Source: Phlegmacium glaucopus (Eukaryota; Basidiomycota; Agaricomycetes; Agaricales; Cortinariaceae). Taken from it: a DNA stretch of 64,000 nucleotides. The notes beneath the pieces are model-generated. The model saw nothing but the letters and a program-made list of their open reading frames with translations, ran no database searches and had not been told where the DNA came from. Shown piece by piece: positions 1 to 10,317 of this stretch (position 1 is its first letter; the number at the start of each line of letters is the position of its first letter). The DNA lies in contig MU130359.1 of the NCBI GenBank assembly GCA_015039465.1, forward strand, positions 306,164-370,163. Direction: 5' to 3'. A program made the translations under genes and the position numbers.

Positions 1-229
1 CCTAGGTGGGTCTTAGGTGGGCCTTAGGACCCTTAAGGTAGTTGAGAATGAAAATTTATAATAAGTTTTAATTTTCTTGGTATATATTCAGTTATCATTA
101 AATTTACATATATTCAATTGACATTAAACATATACACACCACCGTTACGGAACGGCGGTAAGCTTAAGGCTTAAAACAAGTCTGGCGCTCCATACCAGTG
201 CACTGGCGTGCACTGGCGTGAGGAGTGTT
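1..229. other. No gene seen
   Basis: AT-rich stretch after a short CCTAGG/TTAGG-like start. I see no open frame, RNA gene or clear repeat boundary. The left part of the retroelement that follows (5' LTR, gag) is not recognisable here. Confidence 0.5.
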
Positions 230-655
230 TAGTTGTTTGTAGTAAAGCAGAAGAGTGTTGATGGTGTTGTTGGTCCTGCTAGTTCCTGCTGTTCTGCCCA
301 CCGCTGCTGCTGGTTGCTGCTGTTACTCGTTGTTGTTGTTGCTCCTCTCCATTGTTGCTCCTCTCCATTGCTGTTGCTCCCCATTGCTGCTGCTCCCCAT
401 TGCTGCTGCTCCCCATTGCTGCTGTTGCTGCCATTGGTGCTGCTGCTCCCATTGTTGCTGCTGCTCCCATTACTGATGGTGGTGGTGGTGGTGGTGGTGG
501 CTGCTGGTGTTGTTGTTGTTGTTGGTACCGGTGTTGCCGGCGTTGCTGCTGCTGCTGCTGGGGGGGAGTGAACCCCCCCCCAACAAAATAAAAATAACTA
601 TATAATGCTGCTGCTGTCGTGTGCTGCTGCTGCTGGGGGGGAGTGACCCCCCCAA
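230..655. repeat. GCT/GTT trinucleotide-rich low-complexity tract
   Basis: Long degenerate run of GCT, GTT and GGT triplets ending in two near-identical G-run/C-run blocks (around 560-585 and 633-655, each GGGGGGAGTG followed by a C run). It is open in several frames on both strands only because the repeat has no stop codons, so the Leu/Cys-, Gln- or His-rich frames are not taken as genes. Confidence 0.8.
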
Positions 656-915
656 CAGGATTCCAGGTGGATTCCGGGTGGATTCTGTGTTGGGGATTCC
701 TAAGGAATTCCGGGAATCCTGGTATCAATTTCATTGTGTACCAGGAATCCTCCTGGAATCCTCCTGGACTGGGAAGAGCCAGGAATGTCAATTTCAGGGG
801 GAATTGGCTGGTAGAAAATTCCTCCCGGAATCCTGGTATTCCTACCAGGAATGGTAGGAATCCTCCAGGAATCCTCCCGGAATAGGTAGGAATCCACCAG
901 GAATCCTCCAGGAAG
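650..915. repeat. Degenerate GGAATCC/TCCTGG repeat block
   Basis: About 250 bp of imperfect, partly palindromic repeats of GGAATCC and CCTCCAGGAA type. It lies directly left of the GTGGGGGAGTGTAAAG terminus that joins the Ty3 protease remnant, so it probably belongs to a foreign insertion that replaced the left part of the retroelement. Confidence 0.6.
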
Positions 916-917
916 AC

Positions 918-945
918 GTGGGGGAGTGTAAAGACCTCGTTCCAC
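918..945 (+). repeat. Right-end terminus of a CACTCCCCCACAT-type TIR element
   Basis: The sequence ACGTGGGGGAGTGTAAAG matches the right ends at about 12418-12436 and 20948-20965. No matching left end (CAGTCCCCCACAT) was found to its left, so only one end of this copy is recognisable. It abuts a Ty3 protease remnant that lacks its catalytic Asp segment. Confidence 0.5.
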
Positions 946-955
946 TCACTGTTTC

Positions 956-1591
956 ATGGATGAGCATTACGCGAAGTCTAATGATTTTCCTATTTTTCCT
1001 ATTACTCCTATGATTCTCCGTCTCATTGATGGATCTTCTCCGGGCATGATCACCCATGCTACCATGGTTTCCGTTCAGTTCTCATGTGGTACCGTCCACA
1101 AAATCCAATTTTTACTAACCAAACTGGATTCCAATTTTCCTGCTGTACTCGGGCTTGACTGGCTCACCCAACATAATCCATTGATTGACTGGGTCGATAG
1201 CAGTGTAACTTTCCGAGACCGTATAGTTATCCTTCCAGTTCCCACTTCCGTCTCCGCCAAGGCACCCATTCCAGTATCTGACATTACAATGTCCGATACG
1301 GTTTCTGTGAGTTTGAAGGTTGAAAAACCTTCCAATACTATTCCGGAACCACTTCCTGATATCCCATTTGTTCCCAAACCATTGACCACTCCTAAAATTT
1401 CCTTAGTGTCTGCTGCAGCTTTCATGAGGTCCATCCGTTCCGAAGGAGCCCATTGCTATTCCATTTCCGTTCACAATCCAGTCGAGGCTGCTGGCCGTTC
1501 CACCTCAGCCTCCGCTACACCTTCCAATTCCAACCAGAAATATACCACAAATTTTCAGACGTCTTTTCCAAGGGCAAGGCTAACACTCTAG
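956..1591 (+). pseudogene. Ty3 retropepsin remnant, N-terminally truncated
   Basis: The frame contains the C-terminal part of a retroviral-type aspartic protease: LRLIDGSS, then FSCGTVHKIQFLL, then AVLGLDWLTQHNPLIDW, which is the conserved post-catalytic block of Ty3 proteases (RVP_2 type). The catalytic Asp-Ser/Thr-Gly segment should lie a few residues upstream but is missing, because the sequence changes at about 945 to a different repeat. A proline/serine-rich linker follows. Near 1545 the reading frame must shift to reach FSDVFSK, the usual start of the RT spacer. Non-functional. Confidence 0.8.
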
Positions 1592-2998
1592 CGGATCATT
1601 GAGAGTATGACTTAAAAATCGAAATTGATGAGTCCGCTAAGCCCCCTTTGGGTCCGATTTATCCCCTTTCCAAATCTGAGTTAGGAATGCTCTGAGAATT
1701 CATCAACGAGCACCTAAACATGGGTTTCATCCCCCCCTCTAAGTCTCCTTTCGGAGCACCTGTCCTGTTTATCAAGAAGAAGGACGGGTCACTCCGGCTT
1801 TGCGTCGACTTCCGAAAACTCAATGCCATCACTCAGAAAGACAAGTACCCTTTACCCCTTGTTTCCGACTTACTTGATGCTCCCCGCAAATCCAGAATAT
1901 TCACTAAAATTGATTTAAAGCATGCCTACCATCTCATCCGGGTTGCTGCCGGAGACGAGTGGAAGACTGCTTTTCGTACCCACTATGGCTCCTTTGAATG
2001 GCTCGTCATGCCATTCGGACTTACCAATGCCCCAGGCAGGTTTCAATGGTTCCTTAACACCATTTTTGCTGACCTTTTAGATGTGTTCATAATCATCTAT
2101 CTGGATGACATCCTCATTTTCTCCATCAACAAAAAAGATCACATCAAACATGTCTCCGAAGTCCTCCGACGGCTTTGAGATAATAATCTCTTCGCCAATG
2201 GTAAGAAATGTGTTTTCCACATCAATTCCGTCGAGTACCTGGGTCACATGATTGGTCCTGATGGCCTTTCTATGGATCTGGCGAAAGTCCAAGTCATTCA
2301 AGACTGGCCGGAACCTCGGAAAGTCAAAGATGTTCAGTCCTTCCTCGGTTTTGCTAACTTCTACAGGCGTTTCATCCACAACTACTCCGACATTGTGGTT
2401 CCGTTGACTCGTCTCACCCAGAAAAATATTCCGTGGGTTTTTGATGACAGTTGCCGGCTTGCTTTTAAGACTCTCAAGGAGGCTTTTGTTTCCGCTCCGG
2501 TGTTAACACATTGGAAGCCTAAGTGTCCTATTTGTCAAAACTGATGCATCCAATTATGCTTTAGCAGCTATCCTTTCCATCCGTGATTCCGATGGAGAAA
2601 TCCATCCCGTTGCATATCATTCTTGTACCTTCTCCAGTGCGGAATTGAATTACGACGTTCACGATAAGGAACTCCTTGCCATTTTCAAAGCTTTCAAAGC
2701 TTGGCATCACTACCTTGAAGGTGCTAGTTTCCCAATTGATGTGGTTACTGACCATAAGAATCTAGAGTACTTCGCGACCACCAAAATCTTATCCAGGCGT
2801 CAAGCCCGGTGGTCCGAGTACCTTTCCGCATTCAACATGGTTATCAGATTTCGCCCAGGCCATCTCGGAACAAAGCCGGACGCGCTGACTCATCGTCCTG
2901 ACCTCTATCTAAAGGAGGGAGGGAAAGATTACGGTGAAGTCAATCCACACAATTTTAAACCTATCTTTTCTTCCAAACAACTTTCCGCTTCACTCTGA
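1545..2998 (+). pseudogene. Ty3 reverse transcriptase and RNase H, nonsense-mutated
   Basis: RT motifs in order: [52 protein letters not shown] and the catalytic YLDDILIFS, followed by FLGFANFYRRF in the connection. RNase H follows with TDASNYALAAIL, YDVHDKELLAIFKAFK and VVTDHKNLEYF. Codons at 1600, 1693, 2176 and 2996 are TGA where related elements have arginine (contexts H*EYD, L*EFI, L*DNN, L*AT), and a frame change near 2525 separates RT from RNase H. The catalytic residues are still present, so decay looks recent rather than ancient. Confidence 0.9.
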
Positions 2999-2999
2999 G

Positions 3000-3961
3000 C
3001 TACTTTATTACTCCCTACCGTACTCCGTGGTATCTTTACCATGGATGTCGAAGAGCTCAACAAGGGGATCCTTTCTGCTCTTTCCACAGATCCCCCTTGC
3101 ACAGTCCTACTTATTGGATCTAGACAATCCGAAGTATGCTAGATGGTCTAAGGACTCTTCTGGATTTGTCCGGATTGATCAACGGATCTATGTTCCAGAT
3201 TCCGGAGATCTCATGACCATCCTGTCTCCGGACATTTTGGTGTCAATAGAACTCTTGCGGTTATCCGTCGAGAGTACACTTGGCCCAGTATCCGTGTTTT
3301 TGTCACTGACTATTGTAGGACTTGCACAACCTGTTCTCGGTCCAAAGCCAAACATCATAAACCATATGGCTTACTCCAACAACTTCCTGTTCCATCCCAT
3401 CCCTGGGACTCCATCTCCATGGATTTCATTGAACACCTTCCGGACTCCGAAGGTTTCACTGCGGTCTTAGTTGTAGTAGACCAATTCACAAAACAATCCA
3501 TTTTCATCCCCACATACAACACCATCACTTCTGCTCAACTTGCTGAACTATTTGTCATCCACGTGTTTTCCAAGCACGGTGTTCCATCCCATGTAACTTC
3601 CGATCGCGGTTCCAAGTTTGTATCTCACTTCTTCAGATCCCTCAGAAAAGCCCTTGACATGAAGCTGCACTTCACCTCCGGATACCACCTGGAAGGTGAC
3701 GGACAAATGGAACGCGTCAACCAGACCTTGGAACAATACATCCGCATCTACTGCAATTATCAGCAAGACAACTGGAGTTCACTTCTTCCATTAGTGGAAT
3801 TCTCCTACAACAATACTCCGAGTGCCACTACCGGTGTATCTCCGTTCTTTGCCAACAAAGGCTATGATCCGGCGATCACTATCCATCCGGAATACAACCT
3901 TGTCTCCTCCTGTGCTCACAAGTATGTTATGGACCTTAACGAACTCCATGAGGAACTCTGA
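3000..3961 (+). pseudogene. Ty3 integrase, zinc-binding and catalytic core, frameshifted
   Basis: The HHCC zinc-binding region is visible as GHFGVNRTLAVIRREYTW and CRTCTTCSRSK, but the frame changes near 3090 (a C run) and near 3215. The DDE core is continuous from 3419: MDFIEHLP and VVVDQFTKQSIF (first Asp), VTSDRGSKFVS (second Asp), then DGQMERVNQTLEQY (Glu). The stretch ends at a TGA at 3959-3961 in EEL*KAI, where arginine is expected, and continues downstream in the same frame. It would insert element cDNA if intact. Confidence 0.9.
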
Positions 3962-4501
3962 AAAGCTATCCTCACTTCCCAGGAACAATACCAACGTTCC
4001 GCGGATAAGCGTCGGATTCCTCCTCCGGACTTCAAGGTTGGAGATCAAGCCTTTGTCAGAGCACAATTCTTCCGTACAACCAGACCTTCAAAGAAACTCT
4101 CTGAGAAGTATCTGGGTCCATATGAGATTATAGCTCAGGCAGGTCCTTTGTCCTGGACCCTCCATCTTCCCGACAACTTGCGTGCCATCCATCCTGCTTT
4201 CCATGTTTCCATGCTAGAGCCCTCCGTTCCGAACACTATTCTGGAACGCACTCAACCTCCACCTCCTCCCGTCGTCATTGACGGAGAACAGGAATTCGAG
4301 GTCTCCAAAATTCTGGACTCTAAATTGGACAACAGACGGCGCGTATGCAAACTTCTGTACCTAGTCAAGTGGTCTGGCTATGAAGGTACCAATGAAGAAA
4401 CTTCCTGGTTACCAGCTAATGAATTAGGACACGCGTCTGAACTTGTTGCTGATTTCCACTTGAGCTATCCAGCTAAACCCGGACCTCTTCCACTCTCTTG
4501 A
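3962..4501 (+). pseudogene. Ty3 integrase C-terminus with chromodomain
   Basis: Same frame as the integrase core, separated from it by the 3959 TGA. It contains the GPY/F-type module (SEKYLGPYEII, AIHPAFHVSML) and then a chromodomain with EVSKILDSK, LYLVKWSGY and EETSWLPANEL. Chromodomains of this type direct integration to marked heterochromatin in chromoviruses. It ends with a natural stop at 4499-4501 shortly after SYPAKPGPLPLS, where family members usually end. The piece itself is undamaged. Confidence 0.88.
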
Positions 4502-4682
4502 TTCCTTTTCCTTTCCTTCCCATGTTTTTTCCGTTCCTTTCCATGTCTTTTCCATTCCTTTCCTTTCCATTATCTTACTTTTCCATTTCACAAAACAAAG
4601 TTTCAAGAAAACAATTATTTTTAACAAAAACAAAAAACAAAAAGAAATAACAAAAGTTATATACAAAATATTTTCTATCTAT
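4502..4682. other. Pyrimidine-rich spacer
   Basis: TTCC/TTTCC-rich plus strand followed by an A-rich stretch, between the pol stop and the antisense ORF. No coding signal. Confidence 0.5.
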
Positions 4683-5692
4683 CTACTGTTTTGTCTTTTC
4701 TATTCCTTCCATCCTCTCTTCCTCCGCTCCTTCCATCCTCTCCACCTCCATTCCCAATCCTCCTTCCACCTCCGACTTGTCCCTGTCATCTGTTTCCCCA
4801 TCATCCATCTCCTCTTGCATCTCCGCTCCCACACCCTTTTCCGCTTTCGTCACCTCCTTCCATTTTTCCTCCACTTCTCTCCTAACTTCCTCCCATGTCT
4901 CCTTTTTGACCTCCCTCCTCATCCGCACCTCCATCGCCATCCTGATTCCCTCCTGCGTCTCCGCCATCTTCCTCAATATCCTCGCAATCATGTCAAACCC
5001 CTCTATCATCACCTCCATTGTGTCGTACACTGGCGCCACCCTCCTTGCCTTTCCCCTTATCCACCCGTCCACTCCGTTCCTCCGTCCATTCCTTCATTTT
5101 CTGTTTTCCTCCGACCAGGCTGCATGCAATCTTCCTCTGGTAGCAGCGCCAGCACCCTGGCCCGCTGCTCTTTTTGTAGCACACCTCGTGTGCGTCGTCA
5201 CACCGGCTGCACGCTGGGTTTTTCTTTGTTTTGGTCTGAAAGACCTCCTATGTTATTTCCATTAGTCTGATTTCCGTTTCTATTTCTTGAACCACTTACT
5301 TTGTCGCTGGTTTTTCTTTTCTTTGGGGCACTTGGCCCCGGCTCCATTCCATTTCCCTCTTCATCTTCTTCCTCTTCTTTGTCAATCTCTATTGCCTCTG
5401 CCTTTCTTTTTCTCTGCTCCTCCTGCTGCCTCCGTTGCATCTCCTGCAGCTTCCGCTGCTCATCCCTTCTCTCTGCCTCTACCCGTTGCCTTTCCGCTTC
5501 TACCCGCCTCGTCTCTGCTTCCGCCCTCAACCACTCCTCCTCCTCCTCAAGCCTCTGAGCCTCCTCGATCTCGGCTTCTTCCCGCCTCTCCTCCTCCTCC
5601 CGCTCTTTCCGCCTACGCTCCCGTGCCTCTTTGAGCTTTGCTCGTTGAGAAGCCGGAGGCAGGGAGGGGCCAGCTCTGTTGTTCAAGTTCAT
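4683..5692 (-). pseudogene. Antisense ORF inside the retroelement: coiled-coil plus cysteine cluster
   Basis: On the minus strand, starting at ATG 5692 (MNLNNRAGPSLPPASQRAK), a strongly charged Arg/Glu-rich coiled coil runs for about 100 residues and is followed by a basic KKRK stretch. In a second frame (about 5240-5000) comes a cysteine cluster of the form CSRCDDAHEVC...CWRCYQRKIAC, and a third frame (about 5072-4683) gives another helical, charged region ending in ERMEGIEKTKQ. The three pieces follow one another in order, which suggests one gene broken by two frame changes. I do not recognise the family. Its place between pol and the 3' LTR, antisense to the element, suggests an accessory gene of the retroelement. 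Confidence 0.55.
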
Positions 5693-5825
5693 TGTGTGGA
5701 GGATGGGGGTTTTTTGTGAAGTTAAGTGTAGAGTCACCAACCAGTCTCTGACGGTCTTTATACCACATCAACCGTGCATGGACCATCACGTGGCCTTGAG
5801 GGTCTTGGCCTTGACAGGGAGGTAC

Positions 5826-6399
5826 TGTTACATTCTGTCATACGTTACTCTGGTCCAGCTCCATCGGAGTTGTCTCCGGTAGTCCGTACTCCATACAGTC
5901 ACTTCCCTCACATCCCAAACTACTCCTTCTACGTTCAACCCCGAGACTTCTCCATGTCATTCCGGTTCCTCCGTCTATACTCCACACCCATTACCACTTC
6001 TTCGCCACTACCACTATTTCTTTGTCATCATGTTCCCACTATCAGTCAGCACACCAGCCATGGATTATTCACCCCAAGAATGCAGGACCTTTCGGGAGCA
6101 GAACACAGCACATTATATTTATACTTTATATTTTGGTTGCAATTCCTTTTATTATTTAAGTACTTGAACCTTGTATGTTTTCCCTCAGTTCGAATATCAA
6201 CATAGTTTCCTCCTCCTAGTCTTCCTCTAAGTTACTGCAACTTCCGGTTCCACTCCATTCCGTTCTTACTCCGAAATTAGGACATGAAGGTTTAGGGTAG
6301 CACAGCACATACACTGAGGCTGTAGTCCTTTCCCGTTCCGTGGTTCTGTTCTGGTCAAACTCCGTCCGATACTCTGGAATAGAGTTCTCGAACTTAACA
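5826..6399 (+). repeat. 3' LTR of the Ty3 chromovirus
   Basis: Starts TGTTACATTCTG directly after a purine tract and ends CTTAACA (574 bp). It is a diverged direct repeat of 7300-7877 along its whole length, including the shared block CCATGGATTATTCACCC. The TG...CA ends fit LTR boundaries. Confidence 0.85.
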
Positions 6400-7294
6400 T
6401 AAAGGAAGAAAGATAAAGAGAGGACAGCTGTGAGAAGAAAAGAACAATGGAAAAGAAGAAGGAACAATAAAAAAATCTGTAAAGTGTCAAAGTGCGAGAG
6501 AAAAGAAAAGAAGGCAGTGTACATAGTCCAATAGCAAAAATATATCAACTCCATAGGTGTGTGGTCATGTCAAAAATGTGAAAGGTCCCATGATCCCATG
6601 TTGTGCAGCCTTGATAACACTTGACACACTGCAAGAATAATCCTCTGCTGCTGATTCATCTGCAATTCCTGCTTAGTTGTGATCCTCCTGGACTTCCTAA
6701 GTTGTCATAAAGAGGGTGGGAAGGCTTCATGTACCACGTGAATGATGGTTTTGGCAGTGAATGATAAGATAAGAGGTAGATAATCAAGGATAGGGGACTG
6801 AGTGTGATCCAAGAGCGAGGGATGGCAAGATAGATGGCTGAAGCGAAAACTTGTGGGTCCATAGCCACAACAACAATGACAAAGCCTCTGACATAATGGG
6901 AGATGTGGCTGATGCATCCATAAAGGGGCCATTCTTGAAATGATGGACCAAAGATACGATCAAACGTGAGCCAATGACCGATGTGAATAGTAGATTGATC
7001 ACTTTGCTGGATCGCTAGCCAAGGAACAAGTGGATGGTAGATGCTTAGGAGCATGTCAATAGTGTAAATGATAGAGAGCATAGTGTGAGACATTGAGAAT
7101 ATGATGAGTGATGAGGATGATAATGTTGAACAAATGTTTTTTATTGACCAGGAACGCGATTCAGGGCCATTTCCAAAATAGGTAAGTGAATTCAAAGTCC
7201 GCTTATTTTCATGATGGCAACTTTTAAGCTTTCTTCTCATGCTACCAATCAGTATTGGTGCGCGATAACACATGAGAGAGTGTTAAGACAGGTA
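6400..7294. other. Spacer between the two LTRs, no supported gene
   Basis: A minus-strand frame stays open from 7273 to 6656 (205 codons, hydrophobic and Ser/Ile/Leu-rich) but shows no motif I recognise. I do not call it a gene. Confidence 0.4.
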
Positions 7295-7299
7295 TGAGG

Positions 7300-7877
7300 T
7301 GTTACATTCTGTTATATGTTACTCTGGTCCGGCTCCGTCGGAGTTGTTTCCAGTAGTCCATACTCCGTACAGTGCCTTCCCTTATATCCTGAACTACTCT
7401 TCCTATGTTCAACTCCGAGACTTTTCCGTGTCATTCCGGTTTCTCCGTCTATACTCCAAACCCGTTACCACCTCTTCACCACTACCACTATTCTTTGTCA
7501 TCATCCTTCCCACCATCAGTCAGCATACCCGCCATGGATTATTCACCCAAGAATGCAGGACTTCCCGGGAGCAGAACGCAGCACTTATATTTATCTTTTA
7601 TATTTCGGTTGCTATTCCTTTATTTATTTAAGTACTCAAAACTTGTATGTTTTCCCTCAGTTTGAATATCAACTTTGTTTCCTCCTCTTGTTCATCCTCT
7701 AAGTCACTGAGGTCTTCCGTCTTATTACTTCTTCTTCCGTTCCGAAATCAGGACACCTTAGGAGCTGGGCGGCACAGCACACATGCTGAGGCCAACGTCC
7801 TTTCCGCTTACTGTTCCGGTTCTGTTCCGTCCGTTCCGGAGTAACTCCGACGTGACTTCTTTGTTTTAAACTTAACA
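7300..7877 (+). repeat. Solo LTR, same family as the chromovirus 3' LTR
   Basis: 578 bp, starting TGTTACATTCTG and ending CTTAACA, homologous along its length to 5826-6399. It is flanked by perfect 5-bp direct repeats TGAGG at 7295-7299 and 7878-7882, the target-site duplication size of Ty3-type integrases. No internal element sequence is attached, so this is a solo LTR left by LTR-LTR recombination. Confidence 0.9.
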
Positions 7878-7882
7878 TGAGG

Positions 7883-8480
7883 TTTGTTTATGTGTCGAGT
7901 GTGAATGAGGTTCATGCATGAAGTTTTTAGAGGAGAACCAGTTAGTGAGCGCTGGAAGGATACACTACCTGTTTTACATGAACCTCCCCTTGGCACATGA
8001 CACCACAACTACAATTTTTACTACTACTTTCTGATGGCTAGGGGCCCTCCCCGTCAACTTGCCTTTCCCTTCTCATGATGGGTTATGTACCAATGGGGTC
8101 CTTCATGTTTTGCAGATTCTGCTGTAGATCTACTTATATAACATTGGGGCACGTTATACATTATTTTTTTATGCATAATTATTTGCATGTTAGTAGAATA
8201 GTAGAACCCACATATTTGTGCTCAATATTACTCATTTACACTGAAGGTTTGATACTAGTATCATTGGTAGATCCAAAACTGGCTCTGTCAGCTCAGACCC
8301 ATTAGCTTTCTCATCCACAGACAGTCTCACTCAACTCTCATCATTCTTGAAAATGCCACTTGCCCTGTCACTTATCACCTACCCCCACTGGAAAAATATT
8401 CATATCAACATACATTGATATTGAAGCAAGAAAAATGACAACTACCCTCCTCCCATCCTCCCACCCTTTTTGTGGGTTCT
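7883..8480. other. AT-rich stretch without gene
   Basis: No open frame of note, no RNA gene and no boundary of a repeat that I could identify. Confidence 0.4.
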
Positions 8481-8486
8481 GACAGA

Positions 8487-10110
8487 GCCAGAGCATATCA
8501 TGGTGCTTACAAAATCTGGCCCATACGACACAGTTATTGATGCCCTCATAGCCCTAGCTCTAAATGACATATCTTGGAGATACAATGCAAAGTCTTTAAA
8601 TGTAATAGTCACCAAGAGACATCAAATTTGAGAAATTCTTGAACACCATCCTCCAGATGTGGTTGTGGTGAGTGGCATTGTGGATGCATATGGATTTCAT
8701 CTCTGGGAACAAGATTTCTGGCCCTTTATCCACATATCTGAGGAATATATCAACTTATGGAAGGATAGTGGCAACATGTCCTCTAAGGCTTAGTGCTGAT
8801 TGTGCTACTCGGGACTACAATTGACCATGAACTCGGACATTTGGTTCTTCACCCTTGTGAGTAACCACCATCATCTGATATTCATCTCAGCTTAATGTAA
8901 TTAATTGGAAATCCTCAACAGAAAGCTGGTCTGTTCTTGCCAGAATACTCGCAGCAAACAGAATCCAGAATGAAGATGAGAGGAATGAAGCACTCACAAG
9001 GATCCCACAAGATCAGCTTGAGAATAACACTTCAAAGAAGCTTGGGGCTAGTTGGAATGATTCAGGGGAGGCTGGGTATTTTGTTGAGGTATGTAGCCAT
9101 GGAGGAATTTTAATGTACCACAAGGAGGCACACCAGGGTGAGTATTCATTCATTCACCTCCTAACAAGTATGCTCAACCTATGATTCTATCTCTGTATAG
9201 CATCCCTAAGAACTGGAGGTGGAGATGCAGATGTCCATTACCTCCCATTGGCATATCTCTGGAACTACAGTTACTACACAGCCCTTCAAACACTGCGTTT
9301 CAAAGTACCTCCTGATTCAGCATCTGGGAGATGAAGAATAAAAGCAATACTTTCTTTCCACACAAGGCAGACAACTGCGCTCAGCCATCAAGCTCTGCAG
9401 CTCATGTGCCTCACCTTGGACATTGACATTGTGAAGTTCGAGCCAGATGTATGTACAACTAGAGATGTCATTGCTTTGCATGGCAATATGAGCCTTACAG
9501 GTATTATATAGAATACTTATTTTTTTTAATTAAAATAATATTTATCTATAAAATAATTTATTATTAATAATTATTCCACAAAATGCAATATATTTTGCTT
9601 ATTACAAGCAATTAGCTGTTTTGTTGTTGTCAGATAGAGAGAGTAAAGAAGTGAACAACAAAAGATAAATTAATAAAGGATTAAAAAATGAACATGGGAA
9701 TGGAGAGGTATATTTGCTCCTACTGTTTACATAATTTACTGGTCTTAGTTACTAGTAGTGGAGGCCCCGGTGACCCAGTCACACTATGTGACACAGCCAC
9801 TGGTGTCACATTTACTGATACAGTTGCAGTTCCTCAAGTTCTTGACTGTTTCCCTCCATTTTTTTTGTGAAGTATACATAGTACAGTGTATATAATACAT
9901 TAAATTTGAATATTACCCTTAAATAAATAAAATATCCTAGGAAAATTGCAATATTATGACAAAGATCTTATACATTCTGATGTCAATTATCCATATCCTC
10001 CCAATCCTGCTTATCATCTCAGTAATATGTCTTCCCTCATCAAGGATGAGCTTACAAGTGCCAAAGATGCCTAAGTGAAGGATATGAGGAACAAGGTAAG
10101 GGTATGGATA
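8487..10110 (+). pseudogene. Broken gene with HELGHxxxH metalloprotease motif
   Basis: Plus-strand coding-like pieces follow each other with plausible splice sites. Piece one (about 8487-8860) reads KSGPYDTVIDALIALALND ... PPDVVVVSGIVDAYGFHLW ... and, after one frame change, VLIVLLGTTIDHELGHLVLH (His codons at 8826, 8838 and 8850). Piece two (about 8920-9140) reads VLARILAANRIQNEDERNEA ... GYFVEVCSHGGILMYHKEAH; piece three (about 9200-9490) GGGDADVHYLPLAYLW ... LMCLTLDIDIVKFEPD; piece four (about 9940-10100) YPYPPNPAYHLSNMSSLIKDE. HELGHxxxH is the zinc-binding motif of zincin proteases, and EAGYFVE offers a later Glu. Stops at HQI*EILEHH (TGA), SGR*RIKAIL (TGA) and KDA*VKDM (TAA) and the frame change make it a pseudogene. 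Family not recognised. Confidence 0.5.
9500..9940. other. AT-rich gap within the broken gene
   Basis: About 440 bp of AT-rich sequence with repeated GTGACAC/GTGTCAC motifs near 9770-9820. It is much longer than the 45-120 nt introns of host genes in this window. It may be an enlarged intron or an insertion. Confidence 0.35.
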
Positions 10111-10317
10111 TTCAGATCCTTCTAGGATTTATCACAAGGAATTGGTGTATTTTCAAAAAAATTCTGCTTTGAACCATGTAGCTGATTTTTTGCTGATTTT
10201 TTGCAATTTGTTTTATCAAAATCTGTTGAGAAATAGCCTAGCTACACCTCCTGCATGGTTGCCCTGTTTCATCAAATTTAGAATATGTCCAAATTAGGCA
10301 ACTCAATTCCGTCCACA

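Larger units (their letters stand above)
946..6399 (+). mobile_element. Decayed Ty3/gypsy chromovirus, 5'-truncated, with 3' LTR
   Basis: Order on the plus strand is protease remnant, reverse transcriptase, RNase H, integrase, chromodomain, then a polypyrimidine stretch with an antisense ORF, a purine-rich tract (GACAGGGAGGTAC) and a 3' LTR starting TGTTACA at 5826. The integrase-then-chromodomain order is that of the chromovirus lineage. Gag, primer-binding site and 5' LTR are not present in the window. The pol region carries five in-frame TGA codons and at least four frame changes (near 1545, 2525, 3090 and 3215), so the element cannot encode intact enzymes. Confidence 0.9.

Noticed and set aside
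233..791. Several overlapping open frames on both strands (Leu/Cys-rich, Gln-rich, His-rich)
   Set aside because: They only translate the GCT/GTT triplet repeat; no start context, domain or codon structure.
6656..7273. 205-codon minus-strand open frame between the two LTRs
   Set aside because: No recognisable motif, odd hydrophobic composition, and no splice-like extension; could be chance in AT-rich DNA.
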